A stretch of DNA of 25,886 bases from CAZVQX01 sp964629735 (GCA_964629735.1 CAZVQX010000011.1:1-25886); one strand, 5' to 3'. Counted from the first letter of the stretch, positions 1 through 7,993 are shown. Program-made: numbers and translations. The notes: a model not told the origin generated them from the letters alone.

Positions 1-6
1 AAACAA

Positions 7-52
7 TTCCTCCTTTAGCTGGATATTATATACATTTTTATTAAAATGTCAA
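7..52 (-). promoter_or_regulatory. Consensus sigma-A promoter and RBS of a leftward gene outside the window
   Basis: Read on the minus strand, a perfect -35 TTGACA (47-52), a 16-nt spacer and a perfect -10 TATAAT (25-30) are followed by a strong Shine-Dalgarno AAAGGAGG (about 8-15). The start codon must lie at or just beyond position 1: a TTG at 3-5 is only 2 nt from the SD, so a start just left of the window is likelier. This is one of the strongest housekeeping promoters in the window and diverges from the gene at 179. Confidence 0.7.
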
Positions 53-89
53 ATATAAAATATTTAATTATAAAAAAATAGTGTTTTTC

Positions 90-118
90 TTAAAAGAATA
101 ATTTTAAAATGATATAAT
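90..118 (+). promoter_or_regulatory. Extended -10 promoter of the 85-aa gene
   Basis: The hexamer TATAAT (113-118) is preceded by TG plus one base, an extended -10. The -35 at 17-bp spacing (TTAAAA, 90-95) matches four of six consensus bases. It gives a leader of about 55 nt before the GTG at 179. Confidence 0.55.
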
Positions 119-178
119 TTATAGTATATAATATTTTACTTTAAATAAAGTTTAATAATAAAAAAATAGGAGGTGTAT

Positions 179-436
179 GTGGCTAAAAAAGATGTTGAAA
201 ATTTAATGAAAACATTAAATAATTATAACAACAAAGATATTACAATTGCTCTAATGGCTATTGAAAATAATAATGTTAAAATAATGTTAGATCAAAAATT
301 GTATAATTGCTATGAATTAGTTTATAATTATTATTTCGAAAAAAGAGATGATCTTACTGGATTATTAAATGAAGTTTTGCAAAATCCAAATAAAATATAT
401 AATGAATATATAAAAAAATCAAAAAGCCCACATTAA
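179..436 (+). CDS. Small protein of unknown function (85 aa)
   Basis: I do not recognise this protein. It has 85 residues, is Asn/Lys/Tyr-rich, probably mostly helical, and has no signal peptide, membrane segment, Cys pair or recognisable motif. The GTG at 179 is chosen as start because a full AGGAGG (168-173) sits 5 nt upstream; the in-frame GTG at 173 overlaps that site and cannot use it. The gene stands alone between an extended -10 promoter and a hairpin terminator that overlaps its last codons. Codon use is like that of its neighbours. Good signals on both sides make it very likely a real gene, although nothing shows its role. Confidence 0.75.
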   Translation: MAKKDVENLMKTLNNYNNKDITIALMAIENNNVKIMLDQKLYNCYELVYNYYFEKRDDLTGLLNEVLQNPNKIYNEYIKKSKSPH

Positions 437-453
437 ATGTGAGCTTTTTTCTT
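419..453. terminator. Bidirectional intrinsic terminator
   Basis: AAAAAGC (421-427) pairs with GCTTTTT (443-449), and CACA (429-432) with TGTG (438-441), closing a 5-nt loop with one mismatch. The U-tract follows on the plus strand, and the A-run at 421-425 gives one on the minus strand. It serves the convergent genes ending at 436 (+) and 452 (-) and overlaps the stop of the first. Confidence 0.8.
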
Positions 454-529
454 AGAATAATATAATAGCTAATAATATAAATAGAACAAGTATAATGCAA
501 CCGTTACATCTCGCACCTTGATATGCCAT
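452..529 (-). CDS. YjcZ-like 25-aa hydrophobic small protein
   Basis: This tiny gene encodes 25 residues: MAYQGARCNGC, then an uninterrupted hydrophobic stretch of I, L, V, F and A to the C-terminus. A short Gly/Tyr-containing head plus one membrane helix ending almost at the stop is the architecture of the YjcZ family of sporulation-associated small membrane proteins in Bacilli. The head here is shorter and has two Cys instead of a Gly-rich run. A G-rich SD (GGGGGTTGAT, minus strand 534-543) lies 4 nt before the ATG, and the shared terminator at 421-453 lies at its end. The family call rests on architecture only; it could be an unrelated small hydrophobic peptide, for instance a toxin-like one. 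Confidence 0.6.
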   Translation of the reverse strand: MAYQGARCNGCIILVLFILLAIILF

Positions 530-604
530 AATATCAACCCCCTACTATAGAATATTGGAAAATCAAACTTTTGAACATAACAGTTGTTTATATTTTAATA
601 ATTG

Positions 605-638
605 TATAAAAAAAGAAAACGTTTATTTTGTTTTCTTT
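605..638 (-). terminator. Terminator of RNase J
   Basis: Nine perfect base pairs (612-620 with 630-638, AAAGAAAAC/GTTTTCTTT) with a 9-nt loop, followed on the minus strand by a U-run (608-614). The hairpin includes the rnjA stop codon. The stretch from 530 to 605 holds only the 5' region of the 25-aa gene; I see no other signal in it. Confidence 0.7.
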
Positions 639-2299
639 ATATTCATTATAACAGGTAAAATAATTGGTTTTCTTCCTGTTTTGTTGTATATATGCGGTAA
701 CAATTGATTAATTATTTCTTGCTTTAATTCAGTATAGTTGACCCGGTCTTTTAATTTACTGTTAATAGCTGTTTTTGCTATTTCTTCTAATTCTTTCAAT
801 AATTCAAAGTTATCATTAACTAAAACGAATCCTCTAGTTGTAATGTTCGGATTGCTAAGTAATTTATTATTAATTGTATCAACGTTAGCTATAACAATTA
901 CAATTCCATCACTTGACATTGTTTGACGGTCCCGCATAACAGCATTACTAACATCGCCAATACGGCTACCATCAACAAAAACATCATTAACTTGAATAAT
1001 TCCACCATTAGTTATTTTTCCTTTATACAATGAAAGAACATCACCGTTTCCTAAAACAAATGTATTTTCTCTAGGAATACCACATTCAACACCTAAATCA
1101 GCGTGAGCCTTTAACATACGATATTCACCGTGAACAGGCATAAAGTATTTAGGATTTATTAATTTAATCATTAATTTTAAATCTTCTTGATTACCATGAC
1201 CTGATGTATGAATGTCACTTAAGGATGTATTGGTATAAACAGTTACACCTTTTAAATATAATTTGTTAATAGTTCTTGATATACTCAAAGCATTACCAGG
1301 TATTGGTGATGAAGAGAATATTACGACATCATCTTTTTGAAGTTTAATTTGTTTATGATTCCCATTGGCAATTCTACTTAAAGCAGCCAGTGGTTCACCT
1401 TGACTTCCAGTACATAGTAAACATACTTTATGTGGTGGTAATTTATTAGCTTCAGCAGGAGTAACAAACATATCTTTTCCTTTAATATATCCACCTTGAA
1501 TTGAATTTTCAATATTGTTTTCCATACTACGCCCGAAAATAGCTATTTTTCGTCCAGTTCTTCGACAAGTATCTACAATATGCTTTAATCGATAAATGTT
1601 TGAAGCAAATGTTGCTACAATAATTCGACTTTTATGTTGTCTAAATATTTCACCTAAAGCCTCATCCACACGCGATTCACTCATTGAAATACCTTCATTT
1701 AAAGCGTTGGTACTATCACTCAATAATAATGATACACCCCGTTTCCCAATTTGTGCCATCTTATGTAGATTAGCAACTGGGCCAATTGGTGTGAAATCAA
1801 ATTTAAAGTCACCGGTTGTTACAATAACTCCGTTAGGGGTTTTAATTGCCATACCATGTGAATCTGGAATTGAGTGAGTCGTTCTAAAAAATTCAACTTC
1901 CATATTTTTAAACTTTATCTTATCTTTTTCCGTATAAATAAAAATATTTTTATAATTAATATTACGTTCTTTTAATTTATTTTTTATTAAATTGTTAGCT
2001 TGACTTGGAACATATATAGCAGGAATATTAACCGTTTGTAATAAAAATGGTATTGCGCCAATATGATCCTCATGCCCGTGTGTTATAAATAAAGCTTTAA
2101 TTTTATTTTCATTTTTTTTCAAAAATGTAAAATCCGGAATAACATAATCAATTCCAATTAGATCCCCTTGAGGGAATACTACGCCCGCATCAATAATAAT
2201 TAATTCATTGTTATGCATTATACAATACATATTTTTTCCGACTTCACCTAATCCGCCAAGTGCAAAAATTTTGGTGTCGTCAGCATTAAAAAATTTCAT
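623..2299 (-). CDS. rnjA: Ribonuclease J1
   Basis: This is a metallo-beta-lactamase/beta-CASP ribonuclease with 5'-to-3' exonuclease and endonuclease activity, central to mRNA decay and 16S rRNA maturation in Bacillota. At 558 aa it has the family's usual length. The zinc-binding HGHEDH motif is at 74-79, the same numbering as in B. subtilis J1; GDFKFD and the C-terminal PVHGEYRM motif are also intact. This argues for catalytic J1 rather than J2, which has degenerate ligands. The order is beta-lactamase core, beta-CASP insert (about 200-350), rest of the core, then a C-terminal domain (about 450-558). SD GAAAGGAG (2305-2312) supports the start. No gene for the RNA polymerase epsilon subunit, often found upstream of rnjA in Bacilli, is adjacent. 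It diverges from ftsY. Confidence 0.96.
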   Translation of the reverse strand: MKFFNADDTKIFALGGLGEVGKNMYCIMHNNELIIIDAGVVFPQGDLIGIDYVIPDFTFLKKNENKIKALFITHGHEDHIGAIPFLLQTVNIPAIYVPSQANNLIKNKLKERNINYKNIFIYTEKDKIKFKNMEVEFFRTTHSIPDSHGMAIKTPNGVIVTTGDFKFDFTPIGPVANLHKMAQIGKRGVSLLLSDSTNALNEGISMSESRVDEALGEIFRQHKSRIIVATFASNIYRLKHIVDTCRRTGRKIAIFGRSMENNIENSIQGGYIKGKDMFVTPAEANKLPPHKVCLLCTGSQGEPLAALSRIANGNHKQIKLQKDDVVIFSSSPIPGNALSISRTINKLYLKGVTVYTNTSLSDIHTSGHGNQEDLKLMIKLINPKYFMPVHGEYRMLKAHADLGVECGIPRENTFVLGNGDVLSLYKGKITNGGIIQVNDVFVDGSRIGDVSNAVMRDRQTMSSDGIVIVIANVDTINNKLLSNPNITTRGFVLVNDNFELLKELEEIAKTAINSKLKDRVNYTELKQEIINQLLPHIYNKTGRKPIILPVIMNIKKTK

Positions 2300-2339
2300 A
2301 TAAACTCCTTTCTTTTCGTTTTAAAATTTTAACTATACA

Positions 2340-2368
2340 ATTATAACCTTTATTTATAGTTTTGTCTA
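2340..2368 (-). promoter_or_regulatory. Sigma-A promoter of rnjA
   Basis: On the minus strand TAGACA (2363-2368, 5/6 to consensus), a 17-bp spacer and a perfect TATAAT (2340-2345). The predicted start near 2333 gives a leader of about 34 nt with a conventional SD, unlike the fused modules elsewhere in the window. Confidence 0.75.
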
Positions 2369-2389
2369 GTATTTTTGATATATATAGTG

Positions 2390-2411
2390 TAGAATGTTAT
2401 TAGGTGATGGT
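2390..2411 (+). promoter_or_regulatory. Fused promoter/RBS module of ftsY
   Basis: TAGAAT (2390-2395), 6 nt, AGGTGAT (2402-2408), 3 nt, ATG (2412). The predicted transcription start coincides with the first base of the SD. No convincing -35 is seen. The identical geometry recurs at six other genes. Confidence 0.5.
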
Positions 2412-3386
2412 ATGAATTTTTGGGGAAGTTTTAAAAAAATATTAAATATTGAATCAAAATCTCCGGAAGTAAAAGTTTATGAGAAAGGATTAGAAAAGAC
2501 AAGAATAGACTTTACTAATCAATTAAATAACCTGTCAAAAAAATATAAAAAAATAGATCATGCTTATTTTGAAGAGTTAGAAGAAATTTTAATAGGTGCT
2601 GATATTGGTGTTAACACTGTCGTTAATTTTATTGATCATCTAACATCACGAGTAAAAAAAGAAAATATAACCGATGTTGAAGATTTGAAAGAAATAATTG
2701 TTGATGAAATGTTTATAATTTATGTTAATAATGAAATTATTGTCAATAAAATAAATTATAACGCAGAAGGACCAACAGTAATTATGTTTGTTGGTGTTAA
2801 CGGTGTGGGTAAAACAACAACCATTGGCAAATTTGCTCATAAACTAATTAATGAGGGTAAAAAAGTTTTATTAGTTGCGGGGGATACTTTTCGTGCTGGT
2901 GCGATTCCACAATTAATAGAGTGGGGTGAAAAAGTAGGTTCAAGGGTTGTATCTAAAGAAGGGGATCCAGCTAGCGTTATATATGAAGGACTTGAAATCG
3001 CGCTTGAAGAACAATATGATGTTGTTTTAATTGATACCGCCGGGCGTCTACAAACCAAAACTAATTTAATGAATGAATTAGAGAAAATGAATCGGGTAAT
3101 TGGTAAATTAATACCAAATGCTCCTCATGAAACATTATTAGTTATTGATGCAACAACAGGTCAGAATGGTATAAGTCAGGCCAAAAGTTTTAATGAAATA
3201 ACTAATATAACAGGAATTGTTTTAACAAAATTAGATGGAACTGCTAAAGGTGGTATTGTTTTAGCGATAAAAGAAAATGTTGGAATACCTGTTAAATATA
3301 TTGGACTTGGTGAAGGGATGCAGGATTTACAAGTTTTTGATGTAGAAAAATATATATATGGTTTATTTAAGGATTTAGTAAAATAG
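2412..3386 (+). CDS. ftsY: Signal recognition particle receptor FtsY
   Basis: This is the SRP receptor GTPase. It pairs with Ffh at the membrane to hand ribosome-nascent-chain complexes to SecYEG. Of the two in-frame ATGs, the second (2412) is used because AGGTGAT lies 3 nt before it; the first (2394) overlaps the predicted -10. This gives 324 aa, a short form without the long acidic A domain. Order: amphipathic N-terminal helix (WGSFKKIL), N domain to about 115, then the G domain with GVNGVGKTTT (128-137), DTFRAGA, DTAGR, TKLDG and the SRP-GTPase closing motif GLGEGMQDL. It leads a tight unit with the next four genes and shares its theme with ylxM and ffh. Confidence 0.96.
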   Translation: MNFWGSFKKILNIESKSPEVKVYEKGLEKTRIDFTNQLNNLSKKYKKIDHAYFEELEEILIGADIGVNTVVNFIDHLTSRVKKENITDVEDLKEIIVDEMFIIYVNNEIIVNKINYNAEGPTVIMFVGVNGVGKTTTIGKFAHKLINEGKKVLLVAGDTFRAGAIPQLIEWGEKVGSRVVSKEGDPASVIYEGLEIALEEQYDVVLIDTAGRLQTKTNLMNELEKMNRVIGKLIPNAPHETLLVIDATTGQNGISQAKSFNEITNITGIVLTKLDGTAKGGIVLAIKENVGIPVKYIGLGEGMQDLQVFDVEKYIYGLFKDLVK

Positions 3387-3395
3387 GAGGATTTT

Positions 3396-3656
3396 ATGAA
3401 AAAAGATTTTGATAATTTAAATCAATTTGAACGTGTTTGTATTTTAGTTCAGGCAATATTAAGTTTTTTTGTTATTGCCTTTGGAATAATTACATTAAAT
3501 ATTGACTGGGTTTTAATAATTACCCAAATATTATTAGTGTTATTGTTATTAACTTTGGCTTTTAATAATAATAAAATATATAAAAGAAAAGGATTTACTA
3601 TTCTATATATTGTAGGTGCTATTTTTGTTATAATAAGTATGGTTTGGGTTAGATGA
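3396..3656 (+). CDS. Small three-helix membrane protein of unknown function
   Basis: I do not recognise this 86-aa protein. It has a charged N-terminus (MKKDFDNLNQFER) and three predicted membrane helices (about 12-34, 37-57 and 66-85), with a short basic loop (NKIYKRKG) between the last two. A perfect AGGAGG lies 7 nt before the ATG. It starts 9 nt after ftsY, and its TGA stop overlaps the ylxM start (ATGA). Translational coupling between two SRP genes is therefore expected. Position suggests a link with protein targeting or membrane insertion, but co-expression is the only evidence. Confidence 0.85.
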   Translation: MKKDFDNLNQFERVCILVQAILSFFVIAFGIITLNIDWVLIITQILLVLLLLTLAFNNNKIYKRKGFTILYIVGAIFVIISMVWVR

Positions 3657-3946
3657 TGGAAAATATTGTTTATATAAATTCACTTTATGATTATTATGGA
3701 AGTTTATTAACAAAAAAACAGCAACTTTATTTTGAAGATTATTATTTTAATAATTTAAGTTTAGCTGAAATAAGTGAAAATAATGATGTTAGTCGTAATG
3801 CAATTCATAAACAAGTAAAAGATATTGAAAAAAAATTAATTAATTATGAAAAGAAACTACAATTATATGAAAAAGGTAAAAGGATAAAAGAATTAATTGA
3901 AAATATTGATTTAGAATTAAAAAAAGAAATAATAAAATTAATATAA
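3653..3946 (+). CDS. ylxM: YlxM, SRP-associated helix-turn-helix protein
   Basis: YlxM is a small sigma-70 region-4-like HTH protein encoded next to ffh or ftsY in many Gram-positives. In streptococci it is reported to bind SRP and modulate Ffh/FtsY GTPase activity. This 97-aa version has the typical opening (NSLYDYYGSLLTKKQ) and an HTH at about 36-58 (LSLAEISE, then DVSRNAIHKQV). It ends in a charged coiled-coil-like tail. Its start overlaps the stop of the preceding membrane protein; a second ATG at 3656 is equally possible. It is separated from ffh by two unrelated-looking genes, whereas ylxM usually directly precedes ffh. Confidence 0.9.
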   Translation: MMENIVYINSLYDYYGSLLTKKQQLYFEDYYFNNLSLAEISENNDVSRNAIHKQVKDIEKKLINYEKKLQLYEKGKRIKELIENIDLELKKEIIKLI

Positions 3947-3958
3947 AGGGTGAGTTGA

Positions 3959-5722
3959 ATGTTTGGTACGATTGTTTATATAAGTGATAATATTGCACAT
4001 GTTCGTATTAAAGATGGTATGCCGTTGGCTACTAATTTAATGAATTTACATGTTATATTTGATGATGATAACAAGAAAATATTAGGCGAAATAGAGGATA
4101 TAAGTTCTGAAATAATAAAAATCCGTTTTTTAGGCGAAATTGTTAATAATAAATTTATTGGTGGGGTTATTAGAAAGCCAACCTTATCTGCAAAAATTAG
4201 AATTGTTAATAAAGAAGAAGTAGGACTTATTTTTGGTCAAAATACACCTAGCAGTTTTTTATTAGGTATGTCACCACTATATGATAACTTTCCTATTTAT
4301 GTTGATATCAATGATTTATTTAGTAATCATATGGCTGTGTTTGGTAATAGTGGAAGTGGTAAATCATATGGTGTAGCACGACTTTTACAAAGTGTTTTTT
4401 GGAATAAAAACGTTATCCCTTTTAAATCTAACTTTTTTATTTTTGATGCATATGGAGAATATCATAATGCATTTTCTGTTATAAATAAAATTAATCCTAA
4501 TTTTAATTTTAAAATATATTCTACTAATAAAAATCAAAAAAATGCATATCAATTACAAATACCTTTATGGTTACTTGGTGTTGATGAGATGGCATTACTT
4601 TTATCCGCTGAAGAACATGGTCAGTTGCCAATAATTGAGAGAATGTTAAAATTAGTTAGAGTATTTGCTGAAAAAAGTGAAATGGCTGAAAAATATAAAA
4701 ATCATTTAATTGCTAAAGCAATTATGACAATTCTTTATACTAATCAAACTTCTTCTAGCAAACGTAATGATATTTTCTCAATTATCGCCAGTACTAGTAC
4801 TGAAAAGTTTAATTTAGAAGCACCAATTCACGGTGTCGGTTATGTTCGAAAATTTCGTGAATGTTTCACAATTGATACCGCAGGTAACTTTACTGAAAGT
4901 ATTTTAATTACTGATTATATTACTTCTTTTATGGATGATGAAATAGAAAAATATATTCCAAGTAATAACAATCCATATTCTTTAGAGGATTTAGAAAAAG
5001 CTTTAGAATTTACTTTAATATCAGAGGGTTTACTACGTAATGAAAAAACATTTAATAATGCAATTACTTTAAAAGTTCGTTTACATTCTATAACTGTAGG
5101 CGAATACGCTAGATTCTTTGATGTTAAAAATTTTGTAACGAAAGAAAGTTTTATTGCTAGTTTAGTTTCTGTTGATGGTAAAAAAGCTCAAATAGTTAAC
5201 TTTAATCTTGAAGATGTTGATGATTGGTTTGCTAAGTTTGTTACTAAAATATTTGCTAAATTATTGTTTGATTTTACCAAAAACTTAAAAGTAAGAGCTT
5301 CTATTCCGATGCATATATTTTTAGAAGAAGCCCATCGTTATGTTCAAAATGATATTGATAATTATTTATTAGGTTATAATATATTTGAAAGGGTGGCAAA
5401 AGAAGGGAGAAAGTACGGCATGATATTAAATTTAATATCACAAAGACCGGTAGAAATATCAGAAACTGTTATTTCACAATGTAGTAATTTCTTAATTTTT
5501 AAAATGAGTCATCCTCGTGATTTAGAATATATTAGACAAATGTTGCCAAATATAAGTATTGAAATAGTAGAAAAACAAAAGAGTTTACAACCAGGTACAT
5601 GTGTTGCCTTTGGTAAAGCTTTTAAAGTTCCGATGATTGTAAAAATGCAATTACCAAATCCGGAACCTTATAGTAGTAATAGTGATGTTGTTGATAGATG
5701 GACGGTGAAAAATGAAAAATAA
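3959..5722 (+). CDS. HerA-like hexameric DNA-translocase ATPase (DUF87)
   Basis: This 587-aa protein has HerA/FtsK-superfamily architecture: an N-terminal HAS-barrel-like beta domain (1-100), Walker A GNSGSGKS (129-136), and a Walker B strand MHIFLEEAHRYV (451-462) with the Glu-Glu pair. SQRPVEISETVISQC follows, then a C-terminal arm (PGTCVAFGKAFKVPMIVKMQLP). HerA proteins are ring-shaped ATP-driven DNA pumps. In archaea they work with NurA nuclease in end resection; in bacteria they often work with a nuclease or SIR2-like partner. No such partner lies nearby. SD GGGTGAG precedes the ATG, 12 nt after ylxM. The gene overlaps the downstream dehydrogenase by 11 bp. The ATPase family call is firm; the substrate and cellular role are unknown. 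Confidence 0.88.
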   Translation: MFGTIVYISDNIAHVRIKDGMPLATNLMNLHVIFDDDNKKILGEIEDISSEIIKIRFLGEIVNNKFIGGVIRKPTLSAKIRIVNKEEVGLIFGQNTPSSFLLGMSPLYDNFPIYVDINDLFSNHMAVFGNSGSGKSYGVARLLQSVFWNKNVIPFKSNFFIFDAYGEYHNAFSVINKINPNFNFKIYSTNKNQKNAYQLQIPLWLLGVDEMALLLSAEEHGQLPIIERMLKLVRVFAEKSEMAEKYKNHLIAKAIMTILYTNQTSSSKRNDIFSIIASTSTEKFNLEAPIHGVGYVRKFRECFTIDTAGNFTESILITDYITSFMDDEIEKYIPSNNNPYSLEDLEKALEFTLISEGLLRNEKTFNNAITLKVRLHSITVGEYARFFDVKNFVTKESFIASLVSVDGKKAQIVNFNLEDVDDWFAKFVTKIFAKLLFDFTKNLKVRASIPMHIFLEEAHRYVQNDIDNYLLGYNIFERVAKEGRKYGMILNLISQRPVEISETVISQCSNFLIFKMSHPRDLEYIRQMLPNISIEIVEKQKSLQPGTCVAFGKAFKVPMIVKMQLPNPEPYSSNSDVVDRWTVKNEK

Positions 5723-6617
5723 AGTAGTTATAATTGGTTGTGGAAATGTAGGAATGAGTTATGCTTATGCCTTACTTAATCAAAAAACAAGTGTAACTGA
5801 TTTAGTATTGATTGATATTGATATACAAAGACTAGAGGGCGAAGTTATGGATTTAAATCATGGTCTCCCTTTCGCGCCAAGTAAAATAAATATAAAAGTA
5901 GGAGACTACAATGATTGTCTTGATGCAGCTATTGTTTGTATATGTGCTGGTGCAAATCAAAGAAAAGGTGAAACCAGATTAGAGCTTATTAAGAAAAATG
6001 AACGAGTTATTAATAGTATTATTGATAATGTATTAAAAACTAGTTTTGACGGTGTTTTTCTAATTGCAACTAATCCTGTTGACATAATGACATATATTGT
6101 ACAAAAAACATCTAAATTTCCTAAGGGAAAAGTTATAGGTAGTGGTACCATATTAGATACTGCTCGCCTACGATATTTGATGGGGGAAAGATTAAACATA
6201 AATCCCAAAAATGTTCACGCTTATGTTTTGGGTGAACATGGTGATAGTGAATTTGTACCTTGGTCAAATGCATTTATAGGTAGTAGTAGTGTTTATGAAT
6301 ATTTTACATTGGATGAATTAAATGAGTTTAGTTTAAATGTTAAAAATGCTGCTTATGATATTATAGAGCGCAAAGGGGCAACCTATTATGGCATTGGTAT
6401 GGTTTTAGTTAGAATTACTAATGCAATTTTAAATAATGAAAGTACTATTCTAACAATATCAGCCTATAATAAAGATTATGATATATATATAGGAATGCCT
6501 AGTATTGTTAATAAAAAAGGTGTTGTTGGTTTGTCACCGTTAAAATTAACAGAAGAAGAACAATTATTATTTAAAGAATCAGCAAATATTATAAAAAATG
6601 AAATAAATAAGTTATAA
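5712..6617 (+). CDS. ldh: L-lactate dehydrogenase
   Basis: This NAD-dependent 2-hydroxyacid dehydrogenase of the LDH/MDH family interconverts pyruvate and L-lactate, regenerating NAD+ in fermentation. At 301 aa it is slightly short of the usual 310-320. It shows GCGNVG (9-14), an acidic residue after beta-2 (D35), and the mobile loop ANQRKGETR. That loop carries Gln (Q83) at the position that separates LDH from MDH, where MDH has Arg, and the catalytic Arg R89. N121, D149/R152 and catalytic H176 in GEHGDSE complete the set. The start lies inside the end of the HerA-like gene (GGTG SD, 11-bp overlap). A terminator follows directly. Finding it in an SRP operon is odd. Confidence 0.9.
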   Translation: MKNKVVIIGCGNVGMSYAYALLNQKTSVTDLVLIDIDIQRLEGEVMDLNHGLPFAPSKINIKVGDYNDCLDAAIVCICAGANQRKGETRLELIKKNERVINSIIDNVLKTSFDGVFLIATNPVDIMTYIVQKTSKFPKGKVIGSGTILDTARLRYLMGERLNINPKNVHAYVLGEHGDSEFVPWSNAFIGSSSVYEYFTLDELNEFSLNVKNAAYDIIERKGATYYGIGMVLVRITNAILNNESTILTISAYNKDYDIYIGMPSIVNKKGVVGLSPLKLTEEEQLLFKESANIIKNEINKL

Positions 6618-6637
6618 AAGATGGTTTCATCTTTTTT
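6616..6637 (+). terminator. Terminator of the ftsY-ldh unit
   Basis: AAAAGATG (6616-6623) pairs with CATCTTTT (6628-6635) around a GTTT loop, with further Ts. It overlaps the ldh stop codon and separates the unit from ffh. Confidence 0.75.
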
Positions 6638-6652
6638 ATATCATTTAATAAA

Positions 6653-6678
6653 TGTTATAATAGGGAAAGGTGATAAAA
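6653..6678 (+). promoter_or_regulatory. Fused extended -10 promoter/RBS module of ffh
   Basis: TGT then TATAAT (6656-6661), 6 nt, AGGTGAT (6668-6674), 4 nt, ATG (6679). Extended -10 with only a weak -35 (TTTTTA, 6633-6638). The predicted leader is 11 nt, starting at the SD. Confidence 0.65.
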
Positions 6679-7986
6679 ATGTTTGAAAGCTTAGGAGATA
6701 GATTACAAAACGCAATTCATAAGATAAAAGGTTATGGAAAAATAACTGAAGATAATATTAATGAAATTACTAGAGAAATTAGATTAGCGCTATTAGAGGC
6801 TGATGTTAATTATAAAGTAGTAAAAGAATTTGTTAATAATGTTAAAGAAAAATCTTTAGGCGAAGAAGTTCAAAAAAGCTTGAAACCAAGTGAATTGTTT
6901 GTTTCAATTGTTAAAGATGAATTAGTTAGATTATTAGGAGAAGAACAAGAGGAATTAAATTTAAAAGGCAAGCCTGCCATTTTAATGGTTGTTGGGCTAC
7001 AAGGTAGTGGTAAAACAACAACTATTGGTAAACTAGCACTTTTTCTTCGTAAAAAGCACAAAAAAAATCCACTGTTAATTGCTTGTGATGTTTATCGACC
7101 AGCGGCTATTGATCAATTAAAACAAATTGGAAAAGAATTAAATATTACGGTTTATGAAGAAGGAAATGGTGATCCAGTTCTTATTGCACAAAATGGAATA
7201 AAATATGCCATTGAAAATAATTATGACTATGTATTAATTGATACAGCTGGTCGTCTACATATTGATGATGTTTTAATGACTGAATTAAATAATATTAATA
7301 ATACAGTTAGTCCACATGAAATTTTATTAGTGGTTGATAGTATGACTGGTCAAGATGCTATTAACGTAATTGAAGGATTTAATAATCAATTACCACTAAC
7401 TGGAACAGTTTTAACTAAGTTAGACGGCGATACTAAAGGTGGGGCTGCTTTATCAATTCGTCATTTAACTAATTTACCAATTAAATTTGTTGGTGTTAGT
7501 GAAAAAATGGATGGACTTGATGAATTTCATCCGGACCGAATGGCTAATCGTATTTTAGGTATGGGTGACCTTTTAAGTATGGTCGAAAAAGTTGAGGCTG
7601 TAATTGATAAAGAAGAAGCTGAAGAATTAGCTAAAAAAATGAAACGTGGTAAATTTGATTTAGAAGATTTTTTAAGTCAATTAAATCAAATTAAAAAACT
7701 GGGACCATTAGAAAATATAATAAAAATGATACCTGGTGCCTCAAAAATGGGACTTAACAACGTTAATATTGATCCAAAGGATCTTGCTCACGTTGAGGCT
7801 ATTATTTTATCGATGACACCTCAAGAAAGAAAAAATCCAGAAATTTTAAAGGCAAGCCGTAAAAAAAGAATTGCCAATGGTTCTGGACGTAGCGTTGAAG
7901 AAATTAATCGATTGTTAAAACAATTTGAACAAATGAAAAAAATGATGAAACAAATTAATAATGGTAATTTTAAAATGCCATTTTAA
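6679..7986 (+). CDS. ffh: Signal recognition particle protein Ffh
   Basis: Ffh (SRP54) binds signal sequences and SRP RNA with its M domain and the receptor FtsY with its NG domain. The protein has 435 aa from the ATG at 6679; a GTG at 6670 is in frame but lies within the SD. Order: N domain (1-95), G domain with GLQGSGKTTT (106-115), CDVYRPAA, DTAGR, TKLDGDTKGG and the GVSEKMDGLDEF motif, then a Met-rich M domain (about 295-432) with MIPGASKM and SGRSVEEINRLLKQF. The tail MKKMMKQ...MPF is family-typical. It is expressed from its own promoter, apart from the ftsY-ylxM unit. Confidence 0.97.
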   Translation: MFESLGDRLQNAIHKIKGYGKITEDNINEITREIRLALLEADVNYKVVKEFVNNVKEKSLGEEVQKSLKPSELFVSIVKDELVRLLGEEQEELNLKGKPAILMVVGLQGSGKTTTIGKLALFLRKKHKKNPLLIACDVYRPAAIDQLKQIGKELNITVYEEGNGDPVLIAQNGIKYAIENNYDYVLIDTAGRLHIDDVLMTELNNINNTVSPHEILLVVDSMTGQDAINVIEGFNNQLPLTGTVLTKLDGDTKGGAALSIRHLTNLPIKFVGVSEKMDGLDEFHPDRMANRILGMGDLLSMVEKVEAVIDKEEAEELAKKMKRGKFDLEDFLSQLNQIKKLGPLENIIKMIPGASKMGLNNVNIDPKDLAHVEAIILSMTPQERKNPEILKASRKKRIANGSGRSVEEINRLLKQFEQMKKMMKQINNGNFKMPF

Positions 7987-7993
7987 GGCATTT
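7973..7993 (+). terminator. Possible weak terminator after ffh
   Basis: AAATGCC (7973-7979) can pair with GGCATTT (7987-7993) across a 7-nt loop that includes the ffh stop. Only three Ts follow, so termination may be weak. It separates ffh from the sporulation-type promoter of cotD. Confidence 0.35.

Noticed and set aside
1596..1877. Open frame antisense to rnjA
   Set aside because: It mirrors the conserved RNase J coding strand, has no SD or promoter, and its product resembles no protein.
3654..3656. Possible UGA recoding (mycoplasma-type code), since UGA ends the 3-TM gene and uvsE
   Set aside because: Conserved Trp positions use TGG throughout, and the UGA stops lie at expected protein ends.
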